Origin: CAYZPB01 sp964480445
Lineage (GTDB): Bacteria; Bacillota; Bacilli; Tepidibacillales; Tepidibacillaceae
Assembly (NCBI GenBank): GCA_964480445.1
Contig: CAYZPB010000002.1
Location: forward strand, 1 to 41,505
Length of the DNA stretch: 41,505 bases
Direction: 5' to 3'
The translations under genes were made by a program, and so were the position numbers. The first letter of the stretch is position 1. Each line of letters opens with the position of its first letter. Below are positions 32,988 through 41,505 of the stretch, piece by piece. The notes beneath the pieces were generated by a model that ran no database searches, had not been told where the DNA came from, and worked only from the letters and a program-made list of their open reading frames with translations.

Positions 32988-34226
32988 ATGGTAAAAGTTA
33001 AACATTTAGTCACATTAATACTGATTGTTGTCGTATTAATGGTACTAATTGTCATGACAATTGTTCCAGTAGCAGAAAACATAACACTGGGACTTGATTT
33101 ACAGGGCGGCTTTGAAGTTTTATACAAAGCAGAAGCACAAAACGAAACAGTGGTTTCACATAAAGCCCTGACGGAGACGGCTGCGGCTTTAGAACGTCGG
33201 ATAGACGTTCTTGGTGTTTCTGAGACAACAATTACAATTGAAGGCGAAGACCGAATACGTGTCCAGCTTGCTGGTGTGACCGACCAAGATGATGCTCGGG
33301 AATTATTAGGAAAACCAGCCTATCTTACTTTCAGAAACAGCGATGGCGAAATTTTGTTGGACGGGACTGATCTAGTTGTTGGCGGTGCTGGAATTGATTT
33401 TGATAACAATGGCAACCAAATTGTTGTTTTAAAATTAAAAGACCCTGATAAATTTAGAGATATTACGACACAATATCTCCGACAACCAATAGCTATTTAT
33501 TTGGATGAGGATTTAATTACTGCGCCAATAGTCGAGTCAGTTATAGCAAGTGGTAATGCAATTATTACTGGTCAAGATTCTGTTGAAGAAGCGCGAAGGC
33601 TTGCAGACTTATTAAATGCGGGTGCCCTGCCATTAGAACTAACTGAGATGCAGGCGCAAAGCGTCGGTGCCACTTTAGGGATGAAGGCTTTAGAGCTAAC
33701 CGTAATTGCTGGTATTATTGGTTCAATAATTGTTTTGATCTATATGATTGCTTATTATCGCGTTCCGGGATTAATAGCTGTTTTTTCTCTAGCTGTTTAT
33801 CTGTATATTGTTTTATTAATTTTCTGGCAACTAGATGTTACTTTGACCCTATCGGGGATTGCAGCCTTAGTGCTAGGGGTCGGTATGGCGGTCGATGCAA
33901 ATATACTTACATATGAACGAGTCCGCGAAGAGTTAAAAACGGGAAAAACATTACTATCGTCTGTGCGTGCTGGTTCACGTCGCTCGCTGGTTACGATTAT
34001 TGACGCGAATATAACCACGATTATTGCGGCGGTAGTTTTATTTATTTTCAGTGCCTCTTCTGGTTCGGTACGTGGTTTTGCTATCACCTTGATTATCAGT
34101 ATCTTAGTAAGTATGGTTACAGCAGTTTATGGTTCAAGATTGATGCTTAACCTTCTAGTAAAATCTAACGCAGTTACTAATCCACGTGCTTATGGGGTAA
34201 AGGAGGAGGATATAAGTGAACTTTAA
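32988..34226 (+). CDS. secD: Protein translocase subunit SecD
   Basis: SecD, with SecF, uses the proton motive force to complete protein export through SecYEG. The 412-residue product has a first membrane helix (about 5-27), the LGLDLQGGFEVLY motif, a reduced periplasmic P1 region (about 45-225) and five further membrane helices containing the conserved GMAVDANILTYERVREE motif. The P1 domain is shorter than in Escherichia coli, as usual in Gram-positives. The ATG follows GAGGGGGAAAG. Its end overlaps secF by 11 bases. Unlike Bacillus subtilis, SecD and SecF are separate proteins here. Confidence 0.97.
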   Translation: MVKVKHLVTLILIVVVLMVLIVMTIVPVAENITLGLDLQGGFEVLYKAEAQNETVVSHKALTETAAALERRIDVLGVSETTITIEGEDRIRVQLAGVTDQDDARELLGKPAYLTFRNSDGEILLDGTDLVVGGAGIDFDNNGNQIVVLKLKDPDKFRDITTQYLRQPIAIYLDEDLITAPIVESVIASGNAIITGQDSVEEARRLADLLNAGALPLELTEMQAQSVGATLGMKALELTVIAGIIGSIIVLIYMIAYYRVPGLIAVFSLAVYLYIVLLIFWQLDVTLTLSGIAALVLGVGMAVDANILTYERVREELKTGKTLLSSVRAGSRRSLVTIIDANITTIIAAVVLFIFSASSGSVRGFAITLIISILVSMVTAVYGSRLMLNLLVKSNAVTNPRAYGVKEEDISEL

Positions 34227-35157
34227 TATAAACTTTATTAAACATAACAAGATATTCTTAACAATCTCACTCGTTATAGTTATCCTAGGTATCGTCTCCT
34301 TGTTTGTATTTGGGCTAAACTTGGGAATTGATTTTACTAGTGGTTCTCGAATCGAAATTAGCCTTGGACAGAGCTTCACTGAAGAGGAAATAATAGAGCT
34401 ACTAGAAAAAGTCGAGACAGAGAGCAAAGCGGCTGGTCTGAAAGATTTAGATCTAACTCCCTCATTGATTATGGCAGTTGGTAACGATAATGATAGTGTT
34501 GTATTAAGATTTGACGAAACAATTGAATCTGCTGTACTACCTATAATTAAGGATGTTTTCTCTAGTAAATATGGTGAAAATGTCGATCTTGCGGAGAGCA
34601 AAATTGATCCGACGATTGCCCAAGAGACAGCTAAAAACGCACTCTTTGCTGTGCTTGCTGCTTCAGTTGGTATTGTAATTTATACAGCAATTCGTTTTGA
34701 GTATCGCTTCGCGATCGCTGGTATTATGGCTCTGCTTTACGATGCTTTCTTTATAATAGCTATATTTTCAATTATGCGAATTGAGGTTGATATGACTTTT
34801 ATCGCTGCAGTCTTAACGATTGTAGGTTACTCAATTAATGATACAATTGTTGTTTTTGACCGAATACGTGAGAATATGAAAAATAAAAAGTTTAGGGTAG
34901 AAGAAGATTTCGATGATGTAGTTAATTATAGTCTGAATCAAACACTAATGCGGACGATTAATACGACCTTAACTGTTGTCGTCGTTGCGTTAGCGCTCTT
35001 CTTATTTGGAGGCACGGGAATTCATAACTTCTCCTTTGCGTTAATTATTGGTCTAATGAGTGGAGCATATTCTTCAATATTTATTGCTTCTCAGCTATGG
35101 TTAATCTGGCGAAAGCGTGACTTCAGAAAAAGTGCTTTAAAGTTACCTAGTGAATAA
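34216..35157 (+). CDS. secF: Protein translocase subunit SecF
   Basis: SecF is the partner of SecD. The 313-residue product has six membrane helices: one at the N-terminus (about 12-35), and five after a periplasmic loop (about 36-145). It has the family motifs LGIDFTSGSRIEI and IVGYSINDTIVVFDRIRENM, the latter with the conserved Asp of the proton path. Translation starts at GTG 34216, nine bases after an AGGAGG ribosome binding site located inside secD, so the two proteins are coupled. A strong terminator follows four bases after the stop. Confidence 0.97.
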   Translation: MNFNINFIKHNKIFLTISLVIVILGIVSLFVFGLNLGIDFTSGSRIEISLGQSFTEEEIIELLEKVETESKAAGLKDLDLTPSLIMAVGNDNDSVVLRFDETIESAVLPIIKDVFSSKYGENVDLAESKIDPTIAQETAKNALFAVLAASVGIVIYTAIRFEYRFAIAGIMALLYDAFFIIAIFSIMRIEVDMTFIAAVLTIVGYSINDTIVVFDRIRENMKNKKFRVEEDFDDVVNYSLNQTLMRTINTTLTVVVVALALFLFGGTGIHNFSFALIIGLMSGAYSSIFIASQLWLIWRKRDFRKSALKLPSE

Positions 35158-35161
35158 ATAT

Positions 35162-35187
35162 AAAAACCGCGTTAACGCGGTTTTTTT
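35162..35187 (+). terminator. Intrinsic terminator after secF
   Basis: AAAAACCGCG (35162-35171) and CGCGGTTTTT (35176-35185) form a perfect 10-bp stem around TTAA, followed by a T run. It is symmetrical enough to act in both directions, although no gene on the - strand is present. Confidence 0.92.
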
Positions 35188-35242
35188 CACATTTTTAAAA
35201 CTTATTACACTTATCAAGTTGATTGGTGATTAGGAGCTGATA

Positions 35243-36940
35243 ATGATTTTTACAGAAAAGAGATGGATAAAAGCAGAAAATAATGAGCAGCTTATTTCAA
35301 AGCTGTCAGCAGAACTTATACTTTCGCCAATATTAGTCAGAATCTTAGTAAACCGTGGTCTGGGAACAGCAAGTGAGATTCTTGATTTTCTGGCAGCAGG
35401 CTCGCAAGCGTATCATAATCCGTTTTTGTTTAATGAGATGGAGAAAGCAGTAGTACGAATAAAAAAAGCAATAGAAGATAAAGAAAGAATATTGATTTAT
35501 GGTGATTATGATGCTGATGGTGTTACAGGCACTGCACTCTTGCTGCTGGCTATTTCCACAATTGGCGGAGATTGCTCATTTTATATTCCAAATCGTTTCA
35601 CTGAAGGCTATGGAATTAACAATGAAGCAATCGACAAAGCTGCTTCGGAGCAGATAAATTTAATCATTAGTGTAGATACGGGAATCGCAGCAAATGAGGC
35701 TGCGGCGCGGGCTTCTGAACTTGGTATCGATTTAATCATTACTGACCATCATGAACCGCCGGAAATTTTGCCGCAGGCTTTAGCGATTATTAATCCCAAG
35801 TGCGCTGATGAAAAGTATCCTTTTATTGATTTAGCTGGTGTTGGTGTTGCTTTTAAACTTGCTCATGCATTGCTGGGTAGAGTACCAACTGAATATATTG
35901 AGTTAGTCGCATTGGGAACAATTGCTGACATGATGCCACTAATTGGTGAAAATCGGACGATTGCAATCAATGGTTTGAAACAAATGAGCTCAACTAATAT
36001 TTTAGGTTTAGAAAGACTAATCCAGAATACGGGCTTAGCTGGCCAAAAGCTTAATACTTATCATGTTGGGCATATAATCGGCCCGAGAATTAACGCAATT
36101 GGTCGTTTAGAATCTTCTGATAAGGCTGTAAGATTATTCTTAACGAATGATTTAAACGAAGCTGAACAGATTGTTGCTGAGCTAGAAGAGATAAATCGTG
36201 AACGGCAACAGTTAGTACGGGTAATTACCGATGAAGCACTGGCAAAAATTGAAGAGGACAAGCTCGATGCGCACAAAGTCATGGTAGTTGCTGCAGAAAA
36301 TTGGAGTACAGGAGTTGTTGGGATCGTTGCTTCGCAGATAATCCGCTCCTATTATAAACCAACAATAATCTTTAATATTGATGAGGAAACAGGTATTGCA
36401 AAGGGTTCTGCACGTAGCATTAAGGGTTTTAATCTTTATGAGGCATTGACTGAGGTGAGTGAGCATCTATTAAGTTATGGTGGACACCCACAGGCTGCAG
36501 GGCTTAGTGTTGAAGTTAATAGGATAGATCTTTTGCGGGAGAAGTTGAGTGAAGTAGCGGGTGATTGGTTGTCCCCAAGTGATTTTATACCATCTGAGCA
36601 ATTTGATGCGAGCATAAGTATTGATGAGATTGATTATGACTTAATTAGTACGATTGAACGCCTAGAACCTCATGGAATCGGTAATCCACGACCAGTGTTT
36701 CTAATTGAAAATGCGGTGGTTGCTAGTTGTCAGGAGCTTGGGAAAAATAAACAACATCACAAATTAATGCTAAAGCATAATGGCGCACCGATTGAAACCT
36801 TATACTTTAATAGTGATGAGGTTTGTGAATTGCTTAAGCCTGGTGCGAGAATTAACTTATTAGGCGAACTTAGTTTAAATGAATGGCGCGGCTACATTAA
36901 AAACCAGATTATTATACGTGACATTAAATATTTAGAGTAA
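35243..36940 (+). CDS. recJ: Single-stranded-DNA-specific exonuclease RecJ
   Basis: RecJ degrades single-stranded DNA 5' to 3' in recombination and repair. The 565-residue product has the DHH-family motifs: GDYDADGVTGTA (Asp88, Asp90 and Asp92), SVDTGI, TDHH at 167-170, and the DHHA1 motif SYGGHPQAAGLSV. The last ~110 residues form the OB-like domain. This is the shorter RecJ; Bacillus subtilis RecJ (about 790 residues) carries an extra C-terminal region that is missing here. The ATG at 35243 follows TAGGAGCTGA. No clear promoter is visible in the AT-rich 55 bases between it and the secF terminator. Confidence 0.97.
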   Translation: MIFTEKRWIKAENNEQLISKLSAELILSPILVRILVNRGLGTASEILDFLAAGSQAYHNPFLFNEMEKAVVRIKKAIEDKERILIYGDYDADGVTGTALLLLAISTIGGDCSFYIPNRFTEGYGINNEAIDKAASEQINLIISVDTGIAANEAAARASELGIDLIITDHHEPPEILPQALAIINPKCADEKYPFIDLAGVGVAFKLAHALLGRVPTEYIELVALGTIADMMPLIGENRTIAINGLKQMSSTNILGLERLIQNTGLAGQKLNTYHVGHIIGPRINAIGRLESSDKAVRLFLTNDLNEAEQIVAELEEINRERQQLVRVITDEALAKIEEDKLDAHKVMVVAAENWSTGVVGIVASQIIRSYYKPTIIFNIDEETGIAKGSARSIKGFNLYEALTEVSEHLLSYGGHPQAAGLSVEVNRIDLLREKLSEVAGDWLSPSDFIPSEQFDASISIDEIDYDLISTIERLEPHGIGNPRPVFLIENAVVASCQELGKNKQHHKLMLKHNGAPIETLYFNSDEVCELLKPGARINLLGELSLNEWRGYIKNQIIIRDIKYLE

Positions 36941-36979
36941 AATTTAAGAATGTATCGCTAGTAGGGGGACTATAAATAC

Positions 36980-37498
36980 ATGGATTACAAAAGTTTGATT
37001 AGAGTTATTCCAGATTTTCCACAAGAGGGAGTTTCTTTTAAAGATATTACTACTCTATTAAAAGATGGACCCGCTTTCCGCAGCATTGTAAATCAAATTG
37101 CCTGCTATGCAGAGACTAAACAAGTTGATTTAATTGTTGGCCCCGAGGCACGTGGTTTTGTTATAGGGGCACCAGTGGCATATGCGATTGGAGTGGGTTT
37201 TGTTCCGATTCGCAAAAAAGGAAAATTACCTGCCGAGAGTGTTGAGGCTAGCTATGATTTAGAGTATGGTAGCGACGTACTAGCCATACATAAGGACTCA
37301 ATAAAACCAGGGCAGAGAATACTATTAATTGATGATTTGCTAGCGACTGGCGGGACGATCAGCAGTACGGTTGAACTTGTGCACAAGCTTGGTGGGAAGA
37401 TTGTTGGTGCTACATTTTTAATCGAGCTAAGCAATTTAAATGGAAGAGAAAAACTGGGCGATATTGACATCTATTCTTTAATTACATATCCATTCTAA
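36980..37498 (+). CDS. apt: Adenine phosphoribosyltransferase
   Basis: Apt salvages adenine to AMP using PRPP. The 172-residue product is of typical length, with the FPQEGVSFKDIT start, the GPEARGFVIG loop and the PRPP-binding motif RILLIDDLLATGGT at 113-126. The ATG at 36980 follows AGGGGGAC. Its position between recJ and relA is conserved in Bacillota. Confidence 0.98.
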   Translation: MDYKSLIRVIPDFPQEGVSFKDITTLLKDGPAFRSIVNQIACYAETKQVDLIVGPEARGFVIGAPVAYAIGVGFVPIRKKGKLPAESVEASYDLEYGSDVLAIHKDSIKPGQRILLIDDLLATGGTISSTVELVHKLGGKIVGATFLIELSNLNGREKLGDIDIYSLITYPF

Positions 37499-37537
37499 TT
37501 TAAACATTTGACAGCTAAAGCAAGGCTAATGCTTTAC

Positions 37538-37566
37538 TTTATGCTGCAAAAAGCTGATAATATAAT
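37538..37566 (+). promoter_or_regulatory. Possible promoter of relA
   Basis: TATAAT (37561-37566) has a weak TTTATG (37538-37543) 17 bases upstream. A perfect TTGACA at 37508-37513 also lies in this gap, but its best -10 partner, TTTACT (37533-37538), is 19 bases away. At least one promoter for relA is likely in 37500-37570; which one is unclear. Confidence 0.4.
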
Positions 37567-37591
37567 GAAAATACCGAACTTAGGTGAGTGC

Positions 37592-39763
37592 ATGGAAGGA
37601 TTAGCAAAGCAATTAATTGAAAAAGCGAATACCTATATGCTAGCAGAAGATGTGCGAAGGATTGAAGAGGCTTATGAATTTGCTCTAGATGCTCATCGTG
37701 ATCAGAACCGATTTTCTGGCGAGCCTTATATTGTGCATCCTACAATGGTTGCAGAAATCCTTGTTGACTTGAAGCTAGACGCAGTAACGGTGATTGCTGC
37801 CTTATTACATGATGTAATTGAGGATACTGAGATAACACTTGAAGAATTAGCACAAGAGTTTGGCACTGAAATTGCCCAGCTAGTTGATGGCGTAACCAAA
37901 CTAGGACGGATAAAATACCAATCAAAAGAGGAACAAGCGGCGGAGAATCACCGCAAAATGCTCGTCGCGATGGCGAAGGATATCCGAGTAATTCTGATAA
38001 AACTTGCAGATAGGCTGCACAATATGCGTACTTTGGATCATCTTCCAGAGGAAAAGCAGCTGCGGATTGCTGAGGAAACATTGGAGATTTTTGCTCCAAT
38101 TGCTCATCGCCTTGGTATTTCTGCGATTAAGTGGGAGCTTGAGGATATTGCTTTAAGGTTTATTAGTCCCGTTCAATACTATCGGATTGTAAATCTAGTA
38201 AAAGAGAAGAGAGCAGAACGGCAAAAGCATGTTGACCTTGTAATTGAGATAGTAAAAGAACGACTGGATGAGTTAGAAATCCATTCTGAAATTTCAGGTA
38301 GACCAAAGCACATTTATAGTGTTTATAATAAAATGACGAAAAAAGAACGCCCCTTTGACCAAATCTATGATTTATTAGCGGTGCGGATTTTAGTTGATAA
38401 CATCAAGGATTGCTATGCAGTACTAGGTGTCATTCATACGTTCTGGAAGCCGCTCCCAGGTCGTTTTAAGGATTTTATTGCCATGCCAAAATCGAATATG
38501 TACCAGTCATTGCACACAACAGTAATTGGACCAAATGGGGATCCAGTTGAAGTCCAGATTCGGACCTTTGAGATGCATCGGACTGCTGAGCATGGTATCG
38601 CTGCACACTGGGCTTACAAAGAAGGAAAAGCACAGGTTGAAGATAACTTTGAGGAAAAACTAAGCTGGTTTAGAGAGATTCTGGAGTGGGAGAGCGAGTC
38701 GCGTGATGCTCAAGAATTTATGGAGTCCCTCAAAATGGATATCTTTACTGATATAGTTTTTGTTTTTACGCCAAAGGGAGATGTAATCGAACTTCCGCAG
38801 GGATCGGTACCGCTTGATTTTGCCTATCGCATTCATACTGAGGTTGGACACCGCTGTACAGGTGCAAAGGTTAACGGGCGAATAGTTCCCCTAGATTACA
38901 CACTAAAAACTGGTGACATTGTTGAGATAATGACTTCTAAACATAGTTATGGCCCGGGCCAGGATTGGCTTAAAATTGCTCAGAGTTCACAAGCCAGGTC
39001 GAAGATTAGGGGCTGGTTTAAAAAAGAACGCCGAGGAGAAAACATTGCTCGTGGGCGCGAGAGTGTTGAAAGGGAATTACAACGGCAAGGTTATGAACCT
39101 TCAGATTTCTTAACGACACCTTTAATCAAAGAGGTCCTTAATAAATTTAATTTTTCTAATGAAGATGAAATGTATGCAACTATTGGCTATAGCGGCATTA
39201 CTGCTTCGCAGATTGTAACTAGGCTGACAGAAAAAGCTAAAGGTGAGAAAGAAAAATTAACTGTCAAAGATTTAGAAAGCCGGCAACAGCCAGTCGATAA
39301 AAAGAGGAAACTAGATGGCGGCGTTAGGGTAAAGGGTGTAGATAACCTGCTTGTACGTTTTTCAAAATGCTGCAACCCTGTTCCCGGAGATGGCATAATG
39401 GGCTATATTACTCGCGGTCGGGGAGTTTCAATTCACCGTGTTGATTGCACCAATATAATTAATGAAAGCGATACTGATCGATTAATTGCTGTCGAATGGG
39501 ATATAGGTGATGAGCAAGAAAGCTCATATTCTGCGGACATTGAGGTAACTGGAATGGACCGACAAGGTCTCTTAAATGAAGTCCTACAGGCTGTTTCTGA
39601 GACAAAAACCTTGATGACTGCAGTTTCCGGAAAAGCTAACAGAGACCAGATGGTAACGATTTTAATTACGGTGCAGATTATGAACACGGAGCATTTGCAA
39701 ACAGTTATTGCAAGAATTAAACGCGTAAAAGATGTCTATGAAGTTAAGAGAACGATGGTATAA
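37592..39763 (+). CDS. relA: Bifunctional (p)ppGpp synthetase/hydrolase RelA
   Basis: This long RelA/SpoT homologue makes (p)ppGpp on stalled ribosomes and hydrolyses it. From the ATG at 37592, preceded by TAGGTGAG, the product is 723 residues. Domains in order: HD hydrolase with His49 and LLHDVIEDT (His73, Asp74), so hydrolase activity is expected; synthetase with RFKDFIAMPKSNMYQSLHTT; TGS (about 385-445); helical and zinc-finger region with RFSKCCNPVPGD; ACT at the C-terminus. A longer frame from TTG 37508 is rejected because it starts in the -35-like hexamer and the ribosome binding site favours 37592. dtd follows after 16 bases. Confidence 0.97.
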   Translation: MEGLAKQLIEKANTYMLAEDVRRIEEAYEFALDAHRDQNRFSGEPYIVHPTMVAEILVDLKLDAVTVIAALLHDVIEDTEITLEELAQEFGTEIAQLVDGVTKLGRIKYQSKEEQAAENHRKMLVAMAKDIRVILIKLADRLHNMRTLDHLPEEKQLRIAEETLEIFAPIAHRLGISAIKWELEDIALRFISPVQYYRIVNLVKEKRAERQKHVDLVIEIVKERLDELEIHSEISGRPKHIYSVYNKMTKKERPFDQIYDLLAVRILVDNIKDCYAVLGVIHTFWKPLPGRFKDFIAMPKSNMYQSLHTTVIGPNGDPVEVQIRTFEMHRTAEHGIAAHWAYKEGKAQVEDNFEEKLSWFREILEWESESRDAQEFMESLKMDIFTDIVFVFTPKGDVIELPQGSVPLDFAYRIHTEVGHRCTGAKVNGRIVPLDYTLKTGDIVEIMTSKHSYGPGQDWLKIAQSSQARSKIRGWFKKERRGENIARGRESVERELQRQGYEPSDFLTTPLIKEVLNKFNFSNEDEMYATIGYSGITASQIVTRLTEKAKGEKEKLTVKDLESRQQPVDKKRKLDGGVRVKGVDNLLVRFSKCCNPVPGDGIMGYITRGRGVSIHRVDCTNIINESDTDRLIAVEWDIGDEQESSYSADIEVTGMDRQGLLNEVLQAVSETKTLMTAVSGKANRDQMVTILITVQIMNTEHLQTVIARIKRVKDVYEVKRTMV

Positions 39764-39779
39764 GGAGAGAGATTTACTT

Positions 39780-40229
39780 ATGAGAGTAGTTTTACAGCGG
39801 GCCATAAATGCTCGTGTTATGGTAGATAATAAAATTGTAGGGGCGATTGATAAAGGCATGCTCTTGCTAGTGGGTTTTACCCTTGATGATACGAAACAAG
39901 AGGCAGAGCTACTTGCTGAAAAGATAAGCAATTTACGTATTTTTGAAGATGCTTGCGGTAAAATGAACCTGTCGATTCATGAGACAGGTGGCAAAATTCT
40001 TTCTATCTCACAATTCACGTTATATGCAGATACTTCAAAGGGTAGAAGACCTAGCTTCATCAAAGCTGCAGCCCCTGAATCAGCTGAAAAACTATATCAA
40101 TATTTTAATCAAGAATTGGTTAAACGTGGAATAGAAGTGGAAACAGGCATTTTTGGTGCGACGATGGAAGTTGATTTTGTTAACGATGGTCCAGTTACAA
40201 TTATTCTCGATAGTGCTGAATTAAGATAA
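39780..40229 (+). CDS. dtd: D-aminoacyl-tRNA deacylase
   Basis: Dtd releases D-amino acids (and glycine from tRNA-Ala) from mischarged tRNAs. From the ATG at 39780 the product is 149 residues, the family length. The active-site motifs SQFTLYADTSKGRRPSF and NDGPVTIIL are intact, including the conserved Gly-Pro of the second. The ribosome binding site AAGGAGAGA (39762-39770) overlaps the relA stop codon, indicating coupling; an in-frame extension into relA is rejected. The relA-dtd-hisS order is conserved in Bacillota. Confidence 0.97.
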   Translation: MRVVLQRAINARVMVDNKIVGAIDKGMLLLVGFTLDDTKQEAELLAEKISNLRIFEDACGKMNLSIHETGGKILSISQFTLYADTSKGRRPSFIKAAAPESAEKLYQYFNQELVKRGIEVETGIFGATMEVDFVNDGPVTIILDSAELR

Positions 40230-40246
40230 ATTTTCCGGGCAATTGA

Positions 40247-40275
40247 TTGTGAAAAATTGTGTGAAACGATATAGT
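40247..40275 (+). promoter_or_regulatory. Candidate promoter of hisS
   Basis: TTGTGA (40247-40252) and TATAGT (40270-40275) are 17 bases apart, in the 75-base gap between dtd and hisS. No T-box element, which often controls hisS in Bacillota, fits in the short leader of about 25 bases. Confidence 0.55.
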
Positions 40276-40304
40276 TAAAAGATAGTTTAAGTGGGGTGAA
40301 GCTG

Positions 40305-41505
40305 ATGCAATTAAGAATTCCAAGAGGTACGTCAGATATTCTGCCAGCTGAGGCAGAGTTATGGCGCTATATCAAAACAAGTGCGATTGATCTTTACCGT
40401 CGCTATAATTACCGTGAAATTATAACACCAATTTTTGAGCATACGGAGCTATTTCAACGTGGTGTTGGCGAGACGACAGATATAGTTGAAAAAGAGATGT
40501 ATACTTTTTTGGACAAAGGAAATCGTAGTCTTAGTTTGCGACCAGAGGGAACTGCTCCAGTGGTTCGAGCCTACATAGAGAACAAGCTTTATGCGAGTCC
40601 AGAGGTGGTTAAGCTCTTTTATATTGGCCCGATGTTCCGTTATGAGCGGCCCCAATCTGGGAGAACTCGGCAATTTACACAGATTGGTGTTGAAGCTTTT
40701 GGCAGTACGGACCCGGCTCTTGATGCAGAGGTTATTAGCTTAGCGATGCAACAATTTGCTGAGTTAGCTTTACACGATGTCAGACTCGATCTCAATAGCG
40801 TAGGCTGCACAAGTTGTCGCCCGAAGCAGCGTGAGGATTTATATAATTTTCTTATGTCGGTGAAGGAAGAATTGTGCGAGGATTGTCAGCGAAGAATCGA
40901 TACTAATCCCTTACGCGTACTGGATTGCAAAAATATAACCTGCCAAGCGCTGACATTAAATGCGCCTACAATGGATGGGTACTTATGTGCTGAATGTTTA
41001 ACTCACTACATAGATCTTAAAAACAAGCTAGATATTATTGGTATCAAATATCTAGAAAACCCACGAATGGTTCGGGGTCTGGATTATTACACACAGACAG
41101 CTTTTGAAATTATTGCGGTTGATGAGGATGGTACTGAGTTAGGCACACTTTGTGGTGGGGGCAGGTACAATGGTTTAGTGAAGGACCTTGGTGGGCCAGA
41201 TATTTCTGGCATCGGCTATGCATTTTCGATTGAGCGGGTTGTCGCTCTTAAAACGAAAGAACTAGGGGTAGCGATTGAGTCAAAGCCTGATGTTTATTTA
41301 GTAGCCTTAGGTGAGGCAGCAAAAGATTATTCTGTTGGCTTGTTACAAGAGCTGCGGGCTGCGCGAATAGCTGCAGAGATTGATTATTTAAATCGCAAAA
41401 TGAGACCGCAGTTAAGAGCTGCTGACCGGATAGGTTCTAAGTATGCGCTGATTATTGGTGATCAGGAGTTAGCAGAACAGATGCTAATCCTACGTGATAT
41501 GGAGA
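40305..41505 (+). CDS. hisS: Histidyl-tRNA synthetase, 5' part
   Basis: HisRS is a class II synthetase that charges tRNA-His. The frame is open from the ATG at 40305, which follows GTGGGGTGAAG, to the window edge (400 codons); the C-terminus is missing. Visible are the start QLRIPRGTSDILPAE, motif 2 MFRYERPQSGRTRQFTQIG, the insertion domain with paired Cys (CTSCRPKQR, CEDCQRR, LDCKNITC, CAEC) that may bind zinc, the HisA motif MVRGLDYYTQTAFEI, motif 3 GIGYAFSIERVV and the beginning of the anticodon-binding domain. The Cys-rich insertion is common in Bacillota HisRS. Confidence 0.96.
   Translation, partial: MQLRIPRGTSDILPAEAELWRYIKTSAIDLYRRYNYREIITPIFEHTELFQRGVGETTDIVEKEMYTFLDKGNRSLSLRPEGTAPVVRAYIENKLYASPEVVKLFYIGPMFRYERPQSGRTRQFTQIGVEAFGSTDPALDAEVISLAMQQFAELALHDVRLDLNSVGCTSCRPKQREDLYNFLMSVKEELCEDCQRRIDTNPLRVLDCKNITCQALTLNAPTMDGYLCAECLTHYIDLKNKLDIIGIKYLENPRMVRGLDYYTQTAFEIIAVDEDGTELGTLCGGGRYNGLVKDLGGPDISGIGYAFSIERVVALKTKELGVAIESKPDVYLVALGEAAKDYSVGLLQELRAARIAAEIDYLNRKMRPQLRAADRIGSKYALIIGDQELAEQMLILRDME

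Noticed and set aside
37508..37591. N-terminal extension of RelA from TTG 37508
   Set aside because: The extension is not part of the RelA family, starts in a TTGACA promoter-like hexamer, and a proper ribosome binding site precedes ATG 37592.
37740..38099. Antisense open frame of 119 codons within relA
   Set aside because: It lies opposite a strongly conserved gene, has no recognisable product and no ribosome binding site; the same holds for the other - strand frames in the window.
1..41505. Mobile elements, phage genes, toxin-antitoxin pairs, CRISPR, tRNA or rRNA genes
   Set aside because: I looked for transposase-like frames, repeated spacers, short paired genes and tRNA-like cloverleaf ends and saw none; all large frames are conserved housekeeping genes.

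Overview
This is an ordinary-looking chromosomal block from a low-GC Gram-positive bacterium (Bacillota). It probably comes from a Clostridia-like or early-branching lineage. The evidence is gene order and gene content: radC-mreC-mreD-PBP2-rodA, RNase E/G-rplU-prp-rpmA-obg, ruvC-ruvA-ruvB, queA-tgt-yajC, comN-secD-secF, and recJ-apt-relA-dtd-hisS are all familiar Bacillota clusters. L27 carries the LQFFA N-terminal extension together with its dedicated protease Prp, and ribosome binding sites are strong and purine-rich. I cannot name a genus. Every gene lies on the + strand. I saw no tRNA, rRNA, CRISPR array, insertion sequence, phage gene or attachment site. No gene-free stretch exceeds about 190 bases. 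Two genes are cut by the window edges: radC at the left and hisS at the right.

Layout. 1-6259: the 3' end of radC, then an elongasome cluster (mreC, mreD, a PBP2 transpeptidase, rodA) and RNase E/G. 6261-7385: a ribosomal unit with its own consensus promoter and an L21-type structured leader (rplU, prp, rpmA), closed by a terminator. 7497-12841: obg followed at close spacing by the threonine branch hom-thrC-thrB and then nadE. 12847-15705: an extended -10 promoter with an overlapping inverted repeat drives ruvC-ruvA-ruvB and a CYTH-domain protein. 15730-27805: a 12 kb branched-chain amino acid operon (ilvN, ilvC, leuA, cimA, leuC, leuD, leuB, ilvE, ilvD, ilvB) ending in a strong terminator. 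27809-32624: a secreted SpoIID-family protein, queA, tgt and yajC, then a terminator. 32644-35187: comN, secD and secF, then a terminator. 35243-41505: recJ, apt, relA, dtd and hisS.

How the genes work together. The branched-chain operon encodes every step from pyruvate to valine and leucine. With citramalate synthase (cimA) and the shared leuBCD enzymes, it can also make isoleucine without threonine deaminase. The hom-thrC-thrB genes supply threonine from aspartate semialdehyde. The mre/PBP2/rodA genes build the lateral cell wall. SecD, SecF and YajC assist protein export. RelA makes and degrades (p)ppGpp.

I found no undescribed multi-gene system. The points most worth a second look are: mreC with no ATG, GTG or TTG start at its real N-terminus (ATT or ATA instead); the absence of mreB from its usual place beside mreC; a 19-bp tandem duplication that has rewritten the end of the PBP2 gene; a LexA-like operator candidate at the ruvC promoter; repeats and an inverted repeat, but no T-box, in the leader of the branched-chain operon; ilvN and ilvB at opposite ends of that operon; and a SpoIID-family protein with SPOR-like and SH3-like additions.
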